Positions 1 through 8,429 of a stretch of 22,038 nucleotides of DNA are shown here, one piece after another. The notes beneath the pieces are model-generated. The model searched no databases. It was not told the origin of the DNA and saw nothing but the letters and a program-made list of their open reading frames with translations. The position numbers and the translations under genes were made by a program. The stretch spans positions 1-22,038 of the forward strand of contig JANXQX010000063.1 in assembly GCA_025353305.1 (NCBI GenBank), given 5' to 3'. Source of the DNA: Holophagaceae bacterium. Its GTDB lineage: Bacteria > Acidobacteriota > Holophagae > Holophagales > Holophagaceae. How positions within the stretch are numbered: position 1 is the first letter of the stretch; the number at the start of each line of letters is the position of its first letter.

Positions 1-93
1 TTCTTTGTCATTCTGGTTGACCTGCTCGGTACCGGGCCAACAAGTGCATCCGACGGATCGCCGCCCGTAAAGCCAGTCATTTTCGAGGTTTTC

Positions 94-405
94 ATGTACG
101 CAGTCATCCAGACCGGTGGCAAGCAATACCGCGTGGCCGAGGGCGATGTCCTCCGCGTGGAATTGCTCGAGAAAGAGCCCAAGCAGGCCGTCAGCTTCGA
201 CAAGGTGCTGCTTTTGGAGAATGGCGATTCCATTACCGTCGGCCAGCCCACGGTGAAGGGCGCCACCGTCGAGGCTGAGGTCATCCGCCATGACCGCGCC
301 AAGAAGGTGATCATCTTCAAGAAGAAGCGAACCACCACCTACCAGCGGACTCAGGGCCATCGTCAGGGCTTCACTGAGATCCGCATCAAGGGCATCAAGG
401 GCTGA
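94..405 (+). CDS. rplU: 50S ribosomal protein L21 (bL21)
   Basis: Structural protein of the large ribosomal subunit that binds 23S rRNA. The 103-residue product has the usual family length, opens with the typical start [14 protein letters not shown], and has the basic C-terminal stretch ([10 protein letters not shown] followed by [12 protein letters not shown]) that contacts rRNA. The ATG at 94 is preceded by a GAGG-like ribosome site. It lies upstream of rpmA, the near-universal bacterial pairing, with about 120 nt between them. The upstream 93 nt contain no gene and no promoter I trust. Confidence 0.97.
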   Translation: MYAVIQTGGKQYRVAEGDVLRVELLEKEPKQAVSFDKVLLLENGDSITVGQPTVKGATVEAEVIRHDRAKKVIIFKKKRTTTYQRTQGHRQGFTEIRIKGIKG

Positions 406-411
406 CCTTCC

Positions 412-450
412 CCGGGGGTCCCGCGCTGCGCGCACACCCCCGGACCCCCG
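412..450 (+). repeat. GC-rich inverted repeat with two alternative stems between rplU and rpmA
   Basis: Seen directly: CGGGGGTCC at 413-421 pairs perfectly with GGACCCCCG at 442-450. The overlapping CCGGGGGT at 412-419 can instead pair perfectly with ACCCCCGG at 436-443. The two stems share their left arm and exclude each other. No T-run follows, so this is not a standard intrinsic terminator. It could be an RNA processing or attenuation element in the L21-L27 message. The function is inference. Confidence 0.5.
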
Positions 451-526
451 ATGCTCGCGCGGGATGAACCCGCACTCGCATCCTTCCCCTGCGATTCACA
501 GTTCCGAATTCATCGAGAGGTTCGTC

Positions 527-787
527 ATGGCACATAAAAAAGGCGTCGGCTCTTCCCGCAACGGCCGCGATTCCAATTCCCAGCGTCTCGGCACCAAGCT
601 CTTTGGCGGCCAGATCGCTTCCGCAGGCGCGATCATCGTCCGTCAGCGCGGCACCCAGTTCCACCCTGGCAAGGGCGTGGGCATCGGCACTGACCATACG
701 ATCTTCGCCACCATCGAAGGCAAAGTCCGCTTTCAGGACCGGGGCCAGCACGGCCGATTCATCCACGTGGATCCCATCGAGGCTTGA
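527..787 (+). CDS. rpmA: 50S ribosomal protein L27 (bL27)
   Basis: Large-subunit ribosomal protein whose N-terminus reaches toward the peptidyl-transferase centre. The 86-residue product starts [16 protein letters not shown], typical of the family, followed by LGTKLFGGQ and [17 protein letters not shown] longer reading of the frame begins at 464, but the 21 extra residues do not look like L27. An AGAGG site at 516-520 sits 6 nt before the ATG at 527, which fixes the start. The gene is followed by a strong terminator, so rplU-rpmA probably form one transcript. Confidence 0.97.
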   Translation: MAHKKGVGSSRNGRDSNSQRLGTKLFGGQIASAGAIIVRQRGTQFHPGKGVGIGTDHTIFATIEGKVRFQDRGQHGRFIHVDPIEA

Positions 788-827
788 TGCCCACGAAAAC
801 GGACCCGCGAGCAACGATCAAACCTCA

Positions 828-867
828 ACGCGCGATCAACCTTTTGGTCGCGCGTTTTAGTTTTTCT
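828..867 (+). terminator. Intrinsic terminator after rpmA
   Basis: Perfect 8-bp stem ACGCGCGA (828-835) / TCGCGCGT (848-855) around a 12-nt loop, followed by a T-rich tract (855-867, TTTTAGTTTTTCT). This is a standard factor-independent terminator shape, and it separates the ribosomal protein unit from obgE. Confidence 0.88.
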
Positions 868-879
868 TAGATTGGTTTC

Positions 880-1893
880 ATGTTCCTAGATCAAGTCCAT
901 TTGAAGGTTGAAGCCGGCCACGGCGGAGCAGGCTCTACACACTTCAGGCGGGAGAAGTTCGCGGAAAAGGGCGGCCCGGATGGGGGTGATGGGGGTCGCG
1001 GCGGTTCGGTCTATGTGGTGGCAAACCCATCCTTGAATACTCTGAACATCTACCGCAGCGTGCGGGAATACATCGCGGAACGAGGCGCCGCGGGCGAGGG
1101 CGGCCGGCGGCAGGGCAAGGATGGCGTGGATGTCATCCTGGACGTGCCCCTTGGAACCGTTTTGAAGGATGCGGATAGCGGCGAGGTCCTGGCCGAGGTG
1201 CTGAGCCCCGAGGATAACATCTGCGTGGCCCGGGGCGGCCGCGGGGGCCTGGGCAACAATAATTTCAAGAGCAGCACCAATCGTGTGCCCATGCATCATC
1301 AGCCGGGTGAGGAAGGCGAATTCCGGACCCTGGCCCTGGAATTGAAAATGATCGCGGACGTGGGCCTGGTGGGCTTTCCCAATGCAGGCAAGAGTACCTT
1401 GGTGAGCCGCATCAGCGCCGCTCGCCCCAAGATCGCCAACTATCCCTTCACCACGCTGGAACCTCAATTGGGCGTGGTGGAAGTGGACGAACTCGTCAGC
1501 TTCGTCATCGCGGACATTCCGGGCCTGATCGAGGGTGCATCCCAGGGCGCCGGTCTTGGCATCCAGTTCCTGCGGCACGTGGAGCGCACGCGGATGCTAT
1601 TGCAACTCGTGGATCTCACGGATCCCATGAGCGAGCCGGAAGAATCCATCCGGATCATCGAAGGCGAACTGAAAGCCTTTTCCGAGGTTCTCTTCCAGAA
1701 GCCGCGCTGGCTCGTGGGCACCAAGCTGGACGCTTTGCAGGACGAGGATCGTTTGGCGCGGTTCAAAGCCTTGTGCAGCGAGCGGGGCCAGGAGCCCATC
1801 GTGATTTCAGGCGTTACCGGCGAGGGCTTGCGGCCCCTGGTGTTCAAGCTCGGCGCGGCCCTTGCCGTGATGCCCAAAGAGCCCATAGGCTGA
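880..1893 (+). CDS. obgE: Obg-family GTPase (ObgE/CgtA)
   Basis: Ribosome-associated GTPase acting in late 50S assembly and growth control. The N-terminal Obg fold (about 1-158) is glycine-rich (GGPDGGDGGRGG at 31-42). The GTPase domain shows G1 GFPNAGKST (165-173), switch I PFTTLEP (189-195), G3 DIPGLIEG (212-219), a G4 motif read as TKLD (281-284) rather than the common NKxD, and G5 SGVTGEG (310-316). At 337 residues it lacks the C-terminal OCT extension of longer homologues. The ATG at 880 follows the terminator closely and has only a weak ribosome site. It begins a packed run of six genes; its TGA overlaps the ATG of nadD by one base. Confidence 0.96.
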   Translation: MFLDQVHLKVEAGHGGAGSTHFRREKFAEKGGPDGGDGGRGGSVYVVANPSLNTLNIYRSVREYIAERGAAGEGGRRQGKDGVDVILDVPLGTVLKDADSGEVLAEVLSPEDNICVARGGRGGLGNNNFKSSTNRVPMHHQPGEEGEFRTLALELKMIADVGLVGFPNAGKSTLVSRISAARPKIANYPFTTLEPQLGVVEVDELVSFVIADIPGLIEGASQGAGLGIQFLRHVERTRMLLQLVDLTDPMSEPEESIRIIEGELKAFSEVLFQKPRWLVGTKLDALQDEDRLARFKALCSERGQEPIVISGVTGEGLRPLVFKLGAALAVMPKEPIG

Positions 1894-2516
1894 TGCGAAT
1901 CGGACTCCTGGGTGGCGCCTTCAATCCTCCCCATCTGGGGCACCTGAAGGTTGCCGAGCTGGCTCTGCAGCATCTCGAACTGGATGAGCTGCGCTTCGTG
2001 CCCACCGCGGTCTCACCTCATAAACCAAGTGTCGAAGGCCCCGATTGCAGCGCTCGCCTGGATATGTTGAAGGCCGCGTTGAAGGGTTTTCCGGGGCCAG
2101 TGAGAATCGAGACGGCTGAGCTGGATCGCGGCGGGACGAGCTATTGCGCGGAAACCTTGGAGACCTTGGCGGAACGTGAGCCTGAAGGCGAATGGATACT
2201 CCTGCTTGGAAGCGATCAATTGCCGGGCCTCCCGAAGTGGCACCGTTTTGCGAGGGTGATGGAACTCGCATCAGTCGCTGTGGCCCCCAGACCCGGTTTC
2301 TCCGAAGCCCTCCCCGATCTCCTGAAAAGCCGCGAACGGCAGCGCTGGTCAGGCAAGGCTGGTGAGATCGTTTGGTTGCCGGGCACCGAACTGCCGTATG
2401 AATCCTCTGCCCTCCGGTTAGGTTTGGGCCGGCTTTCAGATCGGACATCGGTGGCCGAAGGCCTTCCACCCCAAGTAATGGCTGTCATCACAGCCAAAAA
2501 CCATTATCTTAATTAG
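1893..2516 (+). CDS. nadD: Nicotinate-mononucleotide adenylyltransferase
   Basis: Cytoplasmic enzyme of NAD synthesis that transfers AMP from ATP to nicotinate mononucleotide. The 207-residue product has the nucleotidyltransferase signature GGAFNPPHLGH (7-17), PTAVSPHK (37-44), LGSDQL (105-110) with the following KWHR, and a C-terminal SSALR (171-175) corresponding to the ISSTxxR motif, here slightly changed. The frame is open back to 1773 inside obgE, but the ATG at 1893 gives the canonical N-terminus and makes a TGATG junction with the obgE stop, suggesting translational coupling. The obgE-nadD-rsfS order is common in bacteria. Confidence 0.95.
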   Translation: MRIGLLGGAFNPPHLGHLKVAELALQHLELDELRFVPTAVSPHKPSVEGPDCSARLDMLKAALKGFPGPVRIETAELDRGGTSYCAETLETLAEREPEGEWILLLGSDQLPGLPKWHRFARVMELASVAVAPRPGFSEALPDLLKSRERQRWSGKAGEIVWLPGTELPYESSALRLGLGRLSDRTSVAEGLPPQVMAVITAKNHYLN

Positions 2517-2532
2517 CGCACGGGAGCCTTGA

Positions 2533-2895
2533 ATGACATTGACGGATCGCCTTTTGACTGTGGTGGAAGCTGCCTGGTCCAAGAAGGCTTTTCAAATCCG
2601 ACTTCTGGACGTGTCGGGCTTGGCGAGTTTCACGGATACTTTTGCATTCATGAGTGGCGGCAGCGATCGGCAGAATCGTGCCATCGCTGATGAAGTCGAG
2701 ATGCAGTTGCGCGCGAAGGGGACCAAAGTGCTCTCGCGTGAGGGTGAGCAGACCGGAACCTGGATCCTGCTTGATTTTGGTGATTTCATCATTCACGTCA
2801 TGGACGAAGAGACCCGCCGCCACTACAACCTTGAAGATCTTTGGAAAGAGGGCCGGGAGCTGGAATTGCCCACGGAACCCGCCCCTGCCAACTAA
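2533..2895 (+). CDS. rsfS: Ribosome silencing factor RsfS
   Basis: Binds ribosomal protein L14 and blocks joining of the ribosomal subunits when nutrients are scarce (family knowledge). The 120-residue product has the family length and its signature: DVSGLASFTDTFAFMSG (26-42), DFGDFIIHVM (81-90) and RRHYNLEDLW (95-104). A GGGAG site at 2522-2526 is 6 nt from the ATG. It lies 16 nt after nadD, the expected neighbour, and 25 nt before the dehydrogenase gene. Confidence 0.95.
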   Translation: MTLTDRLLTVVEAAWSKKAFQIRLLDVSGLASFTDTFAFMSGGSDRQNRAIADEVEMQLRAKGTKVLSREGEQTGTWILLDFGDFIIHVMDEETRRHYNLEDLWKEGRELELPTEPAPAN

Positions 2896-2920
2896 TTCAC
2901 CGAATTCCTGGGAGAATCCC

Positions 2921-4177
2921 ATGTCTGACATTCATAGCCACAACCCCTTCGAGGCTATGCAGGCTCGACTGCGCGCTGCAGCCCATATCTATGGTCTGGA
3001 TGACACTTTGTTCCAGGTGTTCATGGCGCCCACCCGCTCCATGATCGTGAGCCTGCCGGTCTGCATGGACGATGGTCGTTGGGAAGTTTTCACCGGCTAC
3101 CGTGTCCAGCACAACATTGCGCGCGGCCCCGCCAAAGGCGGCATCCGCTACGACCTGAATGTGAACCTGGATGAAATAAAAGCATTGGCTGCGTGGATGA
3201 CCTGGAAGTGCGCCGTGGTGGACGTGCCTTTCGGCGGTGGCAAAGGCGGCATCATTTGCGATCCCAAGAAATTGAGCAAGGCGGAGCTGGAGCGCCTGAC
3301 GCGGCGCTACGTCGCCGAGATCATGGATGTCATAGGCCCCGATCGCGACGTGCCCGCACCCGACATGGGCACGGACTCGCAGACCATGGCCTGGGTGCTC
3401 GACACCTATTCCATGCATGTGCGCCACACCGAAAACGCCGTCGTCACCGGCAAGCCTGTGGGGCTCGGCGGATCCCTGGGCCGGAACGAAGCCACCGGCC
3501 GCGGTGTGCTTATCGTGGCGCGGGAAGCCATGCAGCGCCTGGGCAAGCCTCTTGCTGGCGCCAGGGTGGCGGTCCAAGGGTTCGGCAATGTAGGGTCCCA
3601 GAGCGCGCGGCTATTGCATGAGGCCGGTGCGCGAATCGTTGCCGTGAGCGACCTCAACGGCGCCATCAAGAATGATCGTGGCCTGGATATCCATGCGCTG
3701 GTCAAACACGTCACGGAAACCAAATCCGTTGCCGGTTTCAAAGGCGGCGAGGCCATGGAACGCGCAGAACTGCTCACCTTGGCCGTGGACATCCTGGTGC
3801 CCGCCGCGATGGAAAACCAGATCACCGAAGAAAACGCCGCACAGATCCGCGCCAAGATCGTGGTGGAGGGCGCCAATGGTCCCACCACGCCTGAAGCGGA
3901 TCCCATCCTTTTGGAGAATGGCATTCTGGTGGTGCCGGACATCCTCGCCAATGCCGGCGGGGTGACCGTCTCCTATTTCGAATGGGTGCAGAACCGGCTG
4001 GGTTTCTACTGGCGCGAACGGGAAGTGAACGAGCGGCTGGTGGAATACATGACGCATGCCTTCCACTCCGTATTCGCCGCCACAGACAAGTACAAGACCA
4101 ATCCCCGTCTCGGCGCCTACATCCTTGCATTGGATCGGGTGAGCCAGGCCATGCACTATCGTGGTTTCTACGCCTAG
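2921..4177 (+). CDS. Glu/Leu/Phe/Val-type dehydrogenase, probably glutamate dehydrogenase
   Basis: Oxidoreductase that interconverts glutamate with 2-oxoglutarate and ammonium. The 418-residue product has PAKGGIR (70-76), the substrate-site region MTWKCAVVDVPFGGGKGGI with lysines at about 96 and 108, PDMGTDSQTM (137-146), and a Rossmann GFGNVGS (220-226). An aspartate at the end of the following strand (VSDLNGA, D244) favours NAD over NADP. The length fits the short hexameric class. The frame opens earlier, at 2654 inside rsfS, but the ATG at 2921 with GGGAG at 2910-2914 is clearly the start. Glutamate rather than leucine or phenylalanine specificity is inferred from overall similarity. gdhA would be the symbol if confirmed. 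Confidence 0.9.
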   Translation: MSDIHSHNPFEAMQARLRAAAHIYGLDDTLFQVFMAPTRSMIVSLPVCMDDGRWEVFTGYRVQHNIARGPAKGGIRYDLNVNLDEIKALAAWMTWKCAVVDVPFGGGKGGIICDPKKLSKAELERLTRRYVAEIMDVIGPDRDVPAPDMGTDSQTMAWVLDTYSMHVRHTENAVVTGKPVGLGGSLGRNEATGRGVLIVAREAMQRLGKPLAGARVAVQGFGNVGSQSARLLHEAGARIVAVSDLNGAIKNDRGLDIHALVKHVTETKSVAGFKGGEAMERAELLTLAVDILVPAAMENQITEENAAQIRAKIVVEGANGPTTPEADPILLENGILVVPDILANAGGVTVSYFEWVQNRLGFYWREREVNERLVEYMTHAFHSVFAATDKYKTNPRLGAYILALDRVSQAMHYRGFYA

Positions 4178-5576
4178 GCGTCGTTCGATCCTGTGCCCGT
4201 GGCCGCTGATCCTGTCGGTGGCCGCGCAGCTATCGGCGCAGACCCCCATAGGCGTACTCATTTCCGAGCAGTCGCGGGCCACCTTCGATGTGCAGGGTGC
4301 GGGGGCCCGGGCCATGGGCCTGGGCGGCGCATTCATCGCGGTGGCCGACGATGCCACTGCGGTCTCATTCAATCCGGCCGGACTGGCGCAGTTGCTGAAA
4401 CCCGAAGCGAGCTTCGTGGGCCGTGGCCAATCAAAGCGCCTGTCCTTCCAGGATTTCGAAACCACCAGCAAAGGGCGGCAATTGGCCGTCAGCGATTCGC
4501 TTGCGACCGAGACACGCTTCGATCCGCTCTTCATTTCGGGGACCATTCCGCTCCGTCTGAATGGACACAGCCTGGTGCTTCAGCTTTCGATGCAGAGGCA
4601 GTTCGCCCTGGCGGAAGCCAGCGACCGCGATCTGACGGAAACGGATGTAGCCGGGGGGACCCCCGGATTCGTCCATCAACGCATTGAGCAGACCGGCCAG
4701 ATTGACGTCTACTCCTTTTCCGCGGCCTATGAGGCCTCCGAACGGATCCTGATCGGAGCGAGCTACAACCAGTGGCGGGGCCGCTGGGAACTGAACTCTG
4801 CGAGTTCCAAGGTGCAGGGCCCGAGCAGCACCTTCGCCAATTACCGGCAGGTCAATGCCCTCGATGGCAACAACTTCAACCTCGGCCTCATCTGGCGCTG
4901 GCCCACATGGAGTCTGGGGTTGGTGCGGCGCACGCCCTTCCACGCTGATTACGCTTTTGGCACCGCGCTGGACACGAATGCCACCGGCGTCACCTTCAAG
5001 GGCAGCCCCTATGCAAGCTATGGCCTCCATTGGCCGGCCAGCACTGGAGTGGGCTTCGCCTGGCGGCCCAGGGAACACTGGTTGTTCACGACGGACCTTC
5101 AGCACACGCTCTGGTCGGATGCGCGGTACATGACGCCGAATGCGAACCTGGACAATCTCAGCTTTTTTGATCTGGATCGCGCCAATCGAACTCCCAATGT
5201 CACCTCCCTCCACACAGGAGCCGAATACCTGTTGTTGACGAAAAACGCCAGCGTGATTCCCCTGCGCTTCGGCTTGTCAAGAGAGCCGCAACCTTTGGTT
5301 GACCGGACCACCGGAGGCCAAAGGGTGGTCTTCAATGTGGCGGTGGGGACGGGTATCAAGCGTGGGAACATCTCCGTGGACATAGCCTACCGCTACGGTT
5401 GGGACCACCGGGCCACCACTCAATTCCTGGATGTGGACCAGCTCGTGAAGGCTTCCACGGCGCGCTCCCGGGGCACGGAGCGTTTGGATATGCATCGGGT
5501 GGATATTTCCTTAATCTACCAATTCGAGCGGCAGCCCGTGGAGCGGTGGCTGCGGCATATGTTCGTCGGGGACTGA
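4161..5576 (+). CDS. FadL/PorV-like outer-membrane beta-barrel protein
   Basis: Predicted outer-membrane barrel of 471 residues. The N-terminus (1-26) reads as a signal peptide: arginines at 6-8, a hydrophobic core, and a cut near LSA|QTP. Residues 48-76 carry the motif of FadL/PorV-type barrels (ARAMGLGGAFIAVADDA, then NPAGLA). The rest alternates aromatic and polar residues as in barrel strands, with a final strand HRVDISLIYQF and a 15-residue tail. The start is GTG at 4161, 17 nt inside the dehydrogenase gene, with a weak ribosome site; it is chosen because it supplies the charged signal-peptide end. Its stop is 3 nt before the kinase gene. The transported substrate is unknown, and it could instead be a structural or secretion-linked barrel. 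Confidence 0.78.
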   Translation: MVSTPRRRSILCPWPLILSVAAQLSAQTPIGVLISEQSRATFDVQGAGARAMGLGGAFIAVADDATAVSFNPAGLAQLLKPEASFVGRGQSKRLSFQDFETTSKGRQLAVSDSLATETRFDPLFISGTIPLRLNGHSLVLQLSMQRQFALAEASDRDLTETDVAGGTPGFVHQRIEQTGQIDVYSFSAAYEASERILIGASYNQWRGRWELNSASSKVQGPSSTFANYRQVNALDGNNFNLGLIWRWPTWSLGLVRRTPFHADYAFGTALDTNATGVTFKGSPYASYGLHWPASTGVGFAWRPREHWLFTTDLQHTLWSDARYMTPNANLDNLSFFDLDRANRTPNVTSLHTGAEYLLLTKNASVIPLRFGLSREPQPLVDRTTGGQRVVFNVAVGTGIKRGNISVDIAYRYGWDHRATTQFLDVDQLVKASTARSRGTERLDMHRVDISLIYQFERQPVERWLRHMFVGD

Positions 5577-5579
5577 GCG

Positions 5580-7160
5580 ATGGGCAGGCATTTTGAGGGT
5601 TGGGGGCTACCTGCGCTTATCCTTCTCGCCGCGGTTCCGCCTGCTCCCGCTCAATCACAAGGGACCTTTTACTCGGCCTATGAAGATGGACTCGACGCGG
5701 AGCGCCAGGGCCGCTGGCGAGCTGCTCTCGATGCCTTTCAGAGGGCCACGATGCTGCGCCCATTGCCCGCTGCCGGGGTCTTCACCTACGGCAACAATCG
5801 GCTGGCGAACTACTATCCCTATGCCCGCATGGCGCGTTGCGCCGCGGAGCTTGGGGACTGGAAAGCCGCGGCCTCGCACCTCAGGGAATCTGAGGCCAAG
5901 GGGGAGCCCGCAGCTTTGCGGGAGCCGACCGCGAAGCGGATGAAGGAAGCTGAACCTAAAACACCCAAACCCAATGAACCAGACGTCGTTGCCAAAACAG
6001 CTGCTACCGAAAAGCCGGAGCTTCAGCCGCAGGCAGAGCTTTTGCCCAGTTTGCCAAGGCAAGAAGCTGTGCGGATCCCCGATTTCCATCCTGGTGTTCC
6101 GCCGCCACCCGAAAAACCCGTGGTGGCACCCATCCAGGTGAGTCCGCAGCACTCAATGGCACCAACATCAGCATCAGCCCCCCGGGCCAAAGCCATGCCG
6201 ACCGTGGAGCCCGTGGCGCCAAAGCCCTTCCCCACCTGGTGGTGGATCATCCCGGCCTCCATGTTGGCGGGAATCCTGGGAGGGTTATTTCTATGGCGAC
6301 AGCGCAAAGCCGCCTTCAAGGGTTCCCGGCAATTTCAAATCCATCCCAGTAGCCTGGGTCCCTACCGTATCGATCGGCTCCTGGGCCGGGGGGGATTTGC
6401 CAACACCTACCTTGCCAAGCATCAGCAGACGTCCGAGATGGTAGCCCTCAAGGTGTTGCATGCCCACCGCTGGGAGGACGAAGAAATGCTGGCCCGGTTC
6501 CGCCAGGAAGCCAAGGTCGGCGCCATGCTGAAGCACCCGAACATCGTGCCGATCCTGGAGGCCTTCCCAGGCGGAATGAGCTCTTCCGATCCGCCCTGGA
6601 TCGCCATGGCTTTTGTGGAGGGGGAGACCCTCGATGCGCACATGCAGGCCCATGGACCCTTGGCCGTTGCTGAATGCGTGGCCATCGGTTTGGACCTGGC
6701 CGAGGCTTTGGCCCACGCCCACACCTTCGGCGTGGTGCACCGCGACCTCAAGCCTGCAAATGTGATGCTAAGGCAGGACCGCGCGCTGGTGATGGATCTG
6801 GGCATCGCGAGAGTGCTCGATTCAGCCACCGTCACCAGCACCTATTCTTTTCTGGGCACGCCGAGCTATGCCGCGCCGGAAGCTCAGAAACGCTCCCATG
6901 TCGGCCCGGCCGCCGACCGCTACAGTCTGGGGATCATCCTGTTCGAGATGCTCACCGGCACACCCCCGTTTGAAGGCGAAACGCCCTTCGAGGTGCTCGA
7001 CCATCACCGAATCCATCCGCTTCCAGATATCCGCTACCTGAGGAAGGAGGTGCCGGAGGCACTGGTCTGCCTCGTGGAGCGGTTGGCCCAAAAAGATCCG
7101 GATCTTCGTCCAGAGGATCTCGAAGTGATCGCGATCCTTGAAGATCTCACCGCAAGGTAG
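5580..7160 (+). CDS. Membrane Ser/Thr protein kinase with periplasmic TPR-like N-terminus
   Basis: A 526-residue Hanks-type kinase in reversed layout. Residues 1-24 form a signal peptide (cut near PAPA|QSQ). Residues 28-110 look like two TPR-like helical repeats, 115-220 are a proline/alanine-rich linker, and 220-239 are a transmembrane helix starting with three tryptophans. The kinase domain (about 258-526) has G-loop GRGGF (269-273), ATP lysine K301, C-helix glutamate near E320, catalytic HRDLKPAN (387-394), DLG in place of DFG (406-408) and APE (432-434), so it looks active. The sensor part would be periplasmic and the kinase cytoplasmic. It is 3 nt after the barrel gene, which suggests shared function. 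Substrates are unknown. Confidence 0.9.
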   Translation: MGRHFEGWGLPALILLAAVPPAPAQSQGTFYSAYEDGLDAERQGRWRAALDAFQRATMLRPLPAAGVFTYGNNRLANYYPYARMARCAAELGDWKAAASHLRESEAKGEPAALREPTAKRMKEAEPKTPKPNEPDVVAKTAATEKPELQPQAELLPSLPRQEAVRIPDFHPGVPPPPEKPVVAPIQVSPQHSMAPTSASAPRAKAMPTVEPVAPKPFPTWWWIIPASMLAGILGGLFLWRQRKAAFKGSRQFQIHPSSLGPYRIDRLLGRGGFANTYLAKHQQTSEMVALKVLHAHRWEDEEMLARFRQEAKVGAMLKHPNIVPILEAFPGGMSSSDPPWIAMAFVEGETLDAHMQAHGPLAVAECVAIGLDLAEALAHAHTFGVVHRDLKPANVMLRQDRALVMDLGIARVLDSATVTSTYSFLGTPSYAAPEAQKRSHVGPAADRYSLGIILFEMLTGTPPFEGETPFEVLDHHRIHPLPDIRYLRKEVPEALVCLVERLAQKDPDLRPEDLEVIAILEDLTAR

Positions 7161-7475
7161 CGATTTCTGCACCTGTTCCAAACCGAGCGGTGGCAGACTC
7201 TTAATCAATCCTGTTTGCGATGAAAACCACAGAAGACGTCCGGCTTAGGCGCACCAAAGGCCGAAGGCATCACACTGGGAATCCTTGACCCTTGCCGGCA
7301 TCCTGCCATCCTCTCCCCGAGGCCAGTAACCTCGTTCATCGATGGTGGATATGCCCTGGAAAGCAGCACGCATCACAGCCCCGGCATCCAAACCCCAGGG
7401 CCGCCATCGGGGTGAGCGCAATGCCAACGTGCCGCCGGGTGTCTCCCCAACATTGGAATTCCCTGGATTTTTCAC
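7161..7475. other. 315-nt intergenic stretch without a recognisable gene
   Basis: Between the kinase stop and the DUF535 start I see no credible coding region, no RNA gene and no strong terminator. A short perfect stem CGAGG (7318-7322) / CCTCG (7330-7334) with a 7-nt loop is present but has no T-run. TTGACC at 7285-7290 resembles a -35 box but has no matching -10. The promoter of the downstream gene presumably lies here. Confidence 0.5.
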
Positions 7476-8423
7476 ATGAGACTCACGGCCACCTGGAGTG
7501 CGGCTCGCCAGGCCTGGTCCCTCAGTGCCTCGGCCTATAAGGCGGACGGATTGCTCCGCAGGATGAAACAGAATGTTCGTTGGGCCTTGGCCGCCGCTGC
7601 GCGGCCCGATGCCGCCCTGACCTGGTTTGCCCTGATGAAGACCCAGGGCCTCCGGCCCTTCTCCGACAGCAATCCCCACCTTGTCTTCAAGCCCATGCGG
7701 GTCTATCTGTCGGCCCGCTGGAGCCTCAAACAGCGCACCAAGGTGATGCGGGATACCTATGGGTTCATCCTCTGGAAAGGCGGCGCCATCCGGGAGGCAC
7801 TGCTGCGGCAAGAGGGGGAAGGAGTCATCCTGGCGACCTTTCCCCTGGGTGACCTGGGACCCGGAGAAATCTGCCTCGGTTTCGACAACCGGTTCCGCAA
7901 AGAGGGCGAATTCACCGTGTCACTCCAGTGTCCACAGCAGGGCGGACGGGTCAGTTCATTGTCCTTTGCCCTGGAGTGGGACTCGAACGGCCTGGTGCTG
8001 TACGCCGGATGCGTGCAGGGTCGCAATGAGGGCGACGAGGATTTGATGAAGGCCCTCGGAAAGGCCATGCACGGCTTCCGGCCCAAGGCGCTCGTCGTGT
8101 TCGCCGCGCAGGAACTGTGCCGGGCGATCGGCGTGAGGGAATTCCTTGGCGCAGGCAATTCCATTCAGGTCCACAGGCGCAAACACTTGATCCACCTAGA
8201 ATGGGCCCATGCCCTGACCTTCGACTATGATGCCTTCTGGATGGAATTGGGCGGCCACAGGACTCTGGATGGGTGGTTCTACCTTCCACGGAAAGCCAAG
8301 CGCCGGGCACGGGACGAAATGAAGCCGAACAAGCGGGGCATGTACGCCAAACGCTACGCCATGATGGATGCGATCGCCGCGCAGATCCGTACGGCCGTGG
8401 CCCAGGCCGCTCCCATGGTCTAG
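7476..8423 (+). CDS. VirK/YbjX family protein (DUF535)
   Basis: A 315-residue protein resembling the VirK/YbjX (DUF535) family, whose members are linked to envelope stress and antimicrobial-peptide tolerance in enterobacteria; the biochemical activity is unknown. The recognisable part is the C-terminal half: DYDAFWMELGGHR, then GWFYLP, then a basic KPNKRGMYAKRYAMMDAI segment typical of the family. No signal peptide or membrane segment is evident. The ATG at 7476 has a poor ribosome site; the ATG at 7563 (MKQNVRWAL) is an alternative start. It stands alone after a long gap and converges with the next gene, with only 6 nt between stops. Confidence 0.75.
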   Translation: MRLTATWSAARQAWSLSASAYKADGLLRRMKQNVRWALAAAARPDAALTWFALMKTQGLRPFSDSNPHLVFKPMRVYLSARWSLKQRTKVMRDTYGFILWKGGAIREALLRQEGEGVILATFPLGDLGPGEICLGFDNRFRKEGEFTVSLQCPQQGGRVSSLSFALEWDSNGLVLYAGCVQGRNEGDEDLMKALGKAMHGFRPKALVVFAAQELCRAIGVREFLGAGNSIQVHRRKHLIHLEWAHALTFDYDAFWMELGGHRTLDGWFYLPRKAKRRARDEMKPNKRGMYAKRYAMMDAIAAQIRTAVAQAAPMV

Positions 8424-8429
8424 GCTGGA

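Noticed and set aside
17..45. TTGACC as a promoter for rplU
   Set aside because: No -10 box lies at a proper distance; the real promoter may be left of the window.
3611..4546. 311-codon minus-strand open frame
   Set aside because: It opposes the dehydrogenase and barrel genes, both supported by motifs.
4431..5213. 260-codon minus-strand open frame
   Set aside because: It is antisense to the outer-membrane barrel gene and has no supporting signals.
7245..7811. Minus-strand frame reaching into the 315-nt gap
   Set aside because: Most of it is the complement of the DUF535 gene, and the part in the gap shows no motif or ribosome site.
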